Source of the DNA: Pandoraea sp. PE-S2T-3
GTDB lineage: Bacteria; Pseudomonadota; Gammaproteobacteria; Burkholderiales; Burkholderiaceae
Length of the DNA stretch: 64,000 bases
Reading direction: 5' to 3'
Assembly: GCF_002179965.1 (NCBI RefSeq)
Contig: NZ_NGUQ01000005.1
Coordinates: 1-64,000, forward strand
Positions within the stretch are counted from its first letter, which is position 1; the number at the start of each line of letters is the position of its first letter. The notes beneath the pieces were generated by a model that saw only the letters and a program-made list of their open reading frames with translations, was not told the DNA's origin and made no database searches. The position numbers and the translations under genes are program-made. This document shows, piece by piece, positions 62,284 through 64,000 of the stretch.

Positions 62284-63078
62284 TCAGCGTGAGGCCGTGT
62301 CACGAATCGGTGACATGGCATTTCCCGCTGCGTCGCTGGGTATGGGTTCATTGGCGTGCGTGCTGGCGTTCGGCGTGCCGTCGGCCGCCTCGCTGGCGCT
62401 CCCGGTGCTTTCGGTGCTTTCGGTGCTTTCGGTGCTTTCGGTGCTTTCGGTATTCCCGATGCTTTCGCCGCGGGCGTCATTACCTTCGCCTTGCGCATCG
62501 ACATCACCAACACCATCCGCTTGGGCATCGGCTTCGAGCTCATGGTGAGGCCCGATCGGCACGATGCCGGCGACCTCCAGTTGCATGAGCACCATGTTGA
62601 CGAGCGCATTGACGCTTGGCCGGCCCGTCTCGATGACAAACGTCGCACACTCGCGGTACAACGCGTCGCGCTCCTGAAACAATTGTTCAAGGCGCGCGCG
62701 CGGATCCGCCGTTTGCAGCAACGGGCGGTTTTTGTCGCGACGCGTGCGCAACCACAAGTCATGCGGTGTGGCACGCAGATAGACGACGGTACCGCGCGAC
62801 TTGATGCATTCGCGGTTTTCTGCGCGCAGCACCGCGCCCCCGCCGGTGGCGAGAACGATGCCGCTGCGCTGTGTGAGTTCGTCGATGGTGTGCGCTTCGC
62901 GCTGGCGAAAGCCGTCTTCGCCTTCGTGCTCGAAGATGACCGGGATTCGCACGCCTGTACGCGCTTCGATCTCGTGGTCGGAGTCATAGAACTGCCGTCC
63001 GAGACGTCGCGCGACGGCGCGTCCGACCGTGGTCTTGCCCGCCCCCATCAATCCGACAAGTATTACGTTTTCCAGCAT
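62284..63078 (-). CDS. aroK: Shikimate kinase AroK with a long C-terminal tail
   Basis: From ATG 63078 this is a 264-residue protein. The kinase domain (about 1-175) has the P-loop GLMGAGKTT (9-17), [13 protein letters not shown] for shikimate binding, GGGAVL, and NRPLLQ in the lid. The remaining 90 residues are acidic and low-complexity and contain five perfect Glu-Ser-Thr repeats coded by a 9 bp tandem repeat. Normal shikimate kinase has about 175 residues, so the tail is an addition of unknown use. The upstream pilQ frame overlaps its start by about 95 bases. Confidence 0.93.
   Translation of the reverse strand: MLENVILVGLMGAGKTTVGRAVARRLGRQFYDSDHEIEARTGVRIPVIFEHEGEDGFRQREAHTIDELTQRSGIVLATGGGAVLRAENRECIKSRGTVVYLRATPHDLWLRTRRDKNRPLLQTADPRARLEQLFQERDALYRECATFVIETGRPSVNALVNMVLMQLEVAGIVPIGPHHELEADAQADGVGDVDAQGEGNDARGESIGNTESTESTESTESTESTGSASEAADGTPNASTHANEPIPSDAAGNAMSPIRDTASR
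62404..62448. repeat. 9 bp tandem repeat in the aroK tail (five perfect units)
   Basis: GGTGCTTTC is repeated five times without error, coding Glu-Ser-Thr on the minus strand. The unit length keeps the reading frame, so copy number can vary without breaking the gene. Confidence 0.9.
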
Positions 63079-64000
63079 GAATCGCTGATATTTGGGTTCC
63101 AATCCCTGATGATACCGGGATATGCGTCGGGCGTGCGGAACGCGTCGCCTCCAAAGACGCCGCCGTCAGCCTGGCGTGCCCCGCTGGAACATCGTTTGCC
63201 GGCACCTCGGGGAGGCTTGCCGGTTGGTCCAGCGCCCCCCGGAATGCCTTGCGTCCGGGCATCTCCTCGCTGCCGCCCCGTAACGGCGCGGGCCTGCCGG
63301 GGGCGACATTGGCGTCCACGCCACCGACCTCCGGCACCACGCTGGGGGTGATGAACACAAGCAACTCGGTGCGACGGTCCTCCTCCGAACGGTTCCGGAA
63401 TAGCGCGCCCAGCAGTGGCACATCGCCTAGCCACGGCACCTGGGCACGCGAACCGCGCCGTTCCTCCTGATAGATCCCCCCGATGGCCACCGTCCCGCCG
63501 TCTTCGACCTGCACCTGTGTCTTGACGTGACGGGTATCCACGGCAAAGCCGTCGGCGACCTCGTGCCCCACGCTGTCCTTGCGCACATCCACGTCAAGAA
63601 TGACCTGCCCGTCAGGCGTAATCAGTGGCGTTACCTCCAGACGCAGCGTGGCTTTGCGGAACTGCACCGTGGACACGCTTCGCCGCCCGCTACGGGCCTG
63701 ATAGGGCAGTTCGGTTCCCTGCTCGATGACCGCTTCCACCTTGTCCGCCGTCACCACCCTCGGACGCGACACCACCCGCCCCCGTCCACTGGTTTCAAGC
63801 GCCGACAGTTCGAGTTGCAGAAAACGCGTGGCAGACCGCCCGAACAGCGTAATGGCCAGACTTGGCGGCGCCACGCCCGCGAGTGCCGCCGCGGGCAGGG
63901 CGCTGTCGAGTATGTCGACCAATCCCGGAGACCCCGTGCCGGCCGGCGAGCCGCCCCCCTTAGCCCCACGAGTCCCCTGCATCCCCTTGCTCTCGTTACC
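62984..64000 (-). CDS. pilQ: Type IV pilus secretin PilQ (C-terminal part)
   Basis: The frame is open to the right edge and codes about 338 visible residues of a secretin. [20 protein letters not shown], the [17 protein letters not shown] stretch and [16 protein letters not shown] with [13 protein letters not shown] are the secretin signature. Secretins form the outer-membrane pore for the pilus. The last 130 residues are Pro/Ala-rich and unlike usual PilQ; the frame continues about 95 bases into aroK before stopping, which suggests a lost stop or a shift near the end. The N-terminus lies outside the window. Confidence 0.9.
   Translation of the reverse strand, partial: GNESKGMQGTRGAKGGGSPAGTGSPGLVDILDSALPAAALAGVAPPSLAITLFGRSATRFLQLELSALETSGRGRVVSRPRVVTADKVEAVIEQGTELPYQARSGRRSVSTVQFRKATLRLEVTPLITPDGQVILDVDVRKDSVGHEVADGFAVDTRHVKTQVQVEDGGTVAIGGIYQEERRGSRAQVPWLGDVPLLGALFRNRSEEDRRTELLVFITPSVVPEVGGVDANVAPGRPAPLRGGSEEMPGRKAFRGALDQPASLPEVPANDVPAGHARLTAASLEATRSARPTHIPVSSGIGTQISAIHAGKRNTCRIDGGGQDHGRTRRRATSRTAVL

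Noticed and set aside
62404-62448. Tandem repeat considered as a CRISPR array
   Set aside because: The units are 9 bp with no spacers and lie inside a coding frame.

Overview
The window is a piece of a high-GC betaproteobacterial chromosome, most likely from the Burkholderiaceae. Pandoraea is my best guess, because of the gene neighbourhoods and the glycine-rich autotransporter at the left edge. That assignment rests on recognised families and gene order, not on a database search.

Layout. (1) Positions 1-1602, minus strand, hold the amino-terminal part of a very glycine-rich exported protein, probably an autotransporter passenger, running off the left edge. (2) Positions 2158-10680 look like an old 8.5 kb integrative island in the 3' end of a tRNA-Thr gene. 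It has a 20 bp imperfect direct repeat, TACCAAC arm-type sites at both ends, the stump of a P4-type integrase beside the tRNA, and visibly lower GC than the flanks. Its cargo looks like defence genes: an HslV-like Ntn-hydrolase protein with a 70-residue partner, a serine recombinase, a C5 DNA methyltransferase with a GHKL (paraMORC/MutL-like) ATPase, and an overlapping pair coding a two-TM protein and a possible cupin.

(3) Positions 10863-20750 are housekeeping: sspAB, petABC, mscL, a Nif3-like gene, a DegS/HtrA protease broken by a one-base frameshift, tatABC, a HIT protein and a DUF4870 protein. (4) Positions 20877-37199 carry a long minus-strand run: mlaFEDACB, an ABC-2 exporter, ibaG, murA, then hisG-D-(orf)-C-B-(marC)-H-A-F-I-E, with many 4-nt stop/start overlaps. 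This joins outer-membrane lipid traffic, peptidoglycan synthesis, histidine synthesis and, further downstream, Tat export.

(5) Positions 37830-41553 are a thiamine operon, thiO-thiS-thiG-thiE, behind a TPP riboswitch. A 26-codon ORF sits between the switch and thiO, and its ribosome binding site lies in a hairpin. (6) Positions 41829-49474 are accessory metabolism: an SbmA/BacA-type ABC protein, an SDR without the usual tyrosine, an MFS carrier, and a divergent uronate-oxidation operon (MFS carrier, uronate dehydrogenase, SMP-30 lactonase). (7) Positions 49829-64000 are gltBD, a REP-associated tyrosine transposase, two OmpW paralogues, a DUF883 protein, dgt, aroB, aroK with a repeat-bearing tail, and the end of pilQ.

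No rRNA genes and no CRISPR arrays were found. The best candidates for little-described biology are the island cargo (especially the HslV-like pair and the two-TM/cupin pair) and the riboswitch-controlled micro-ORF upstream of thiO.
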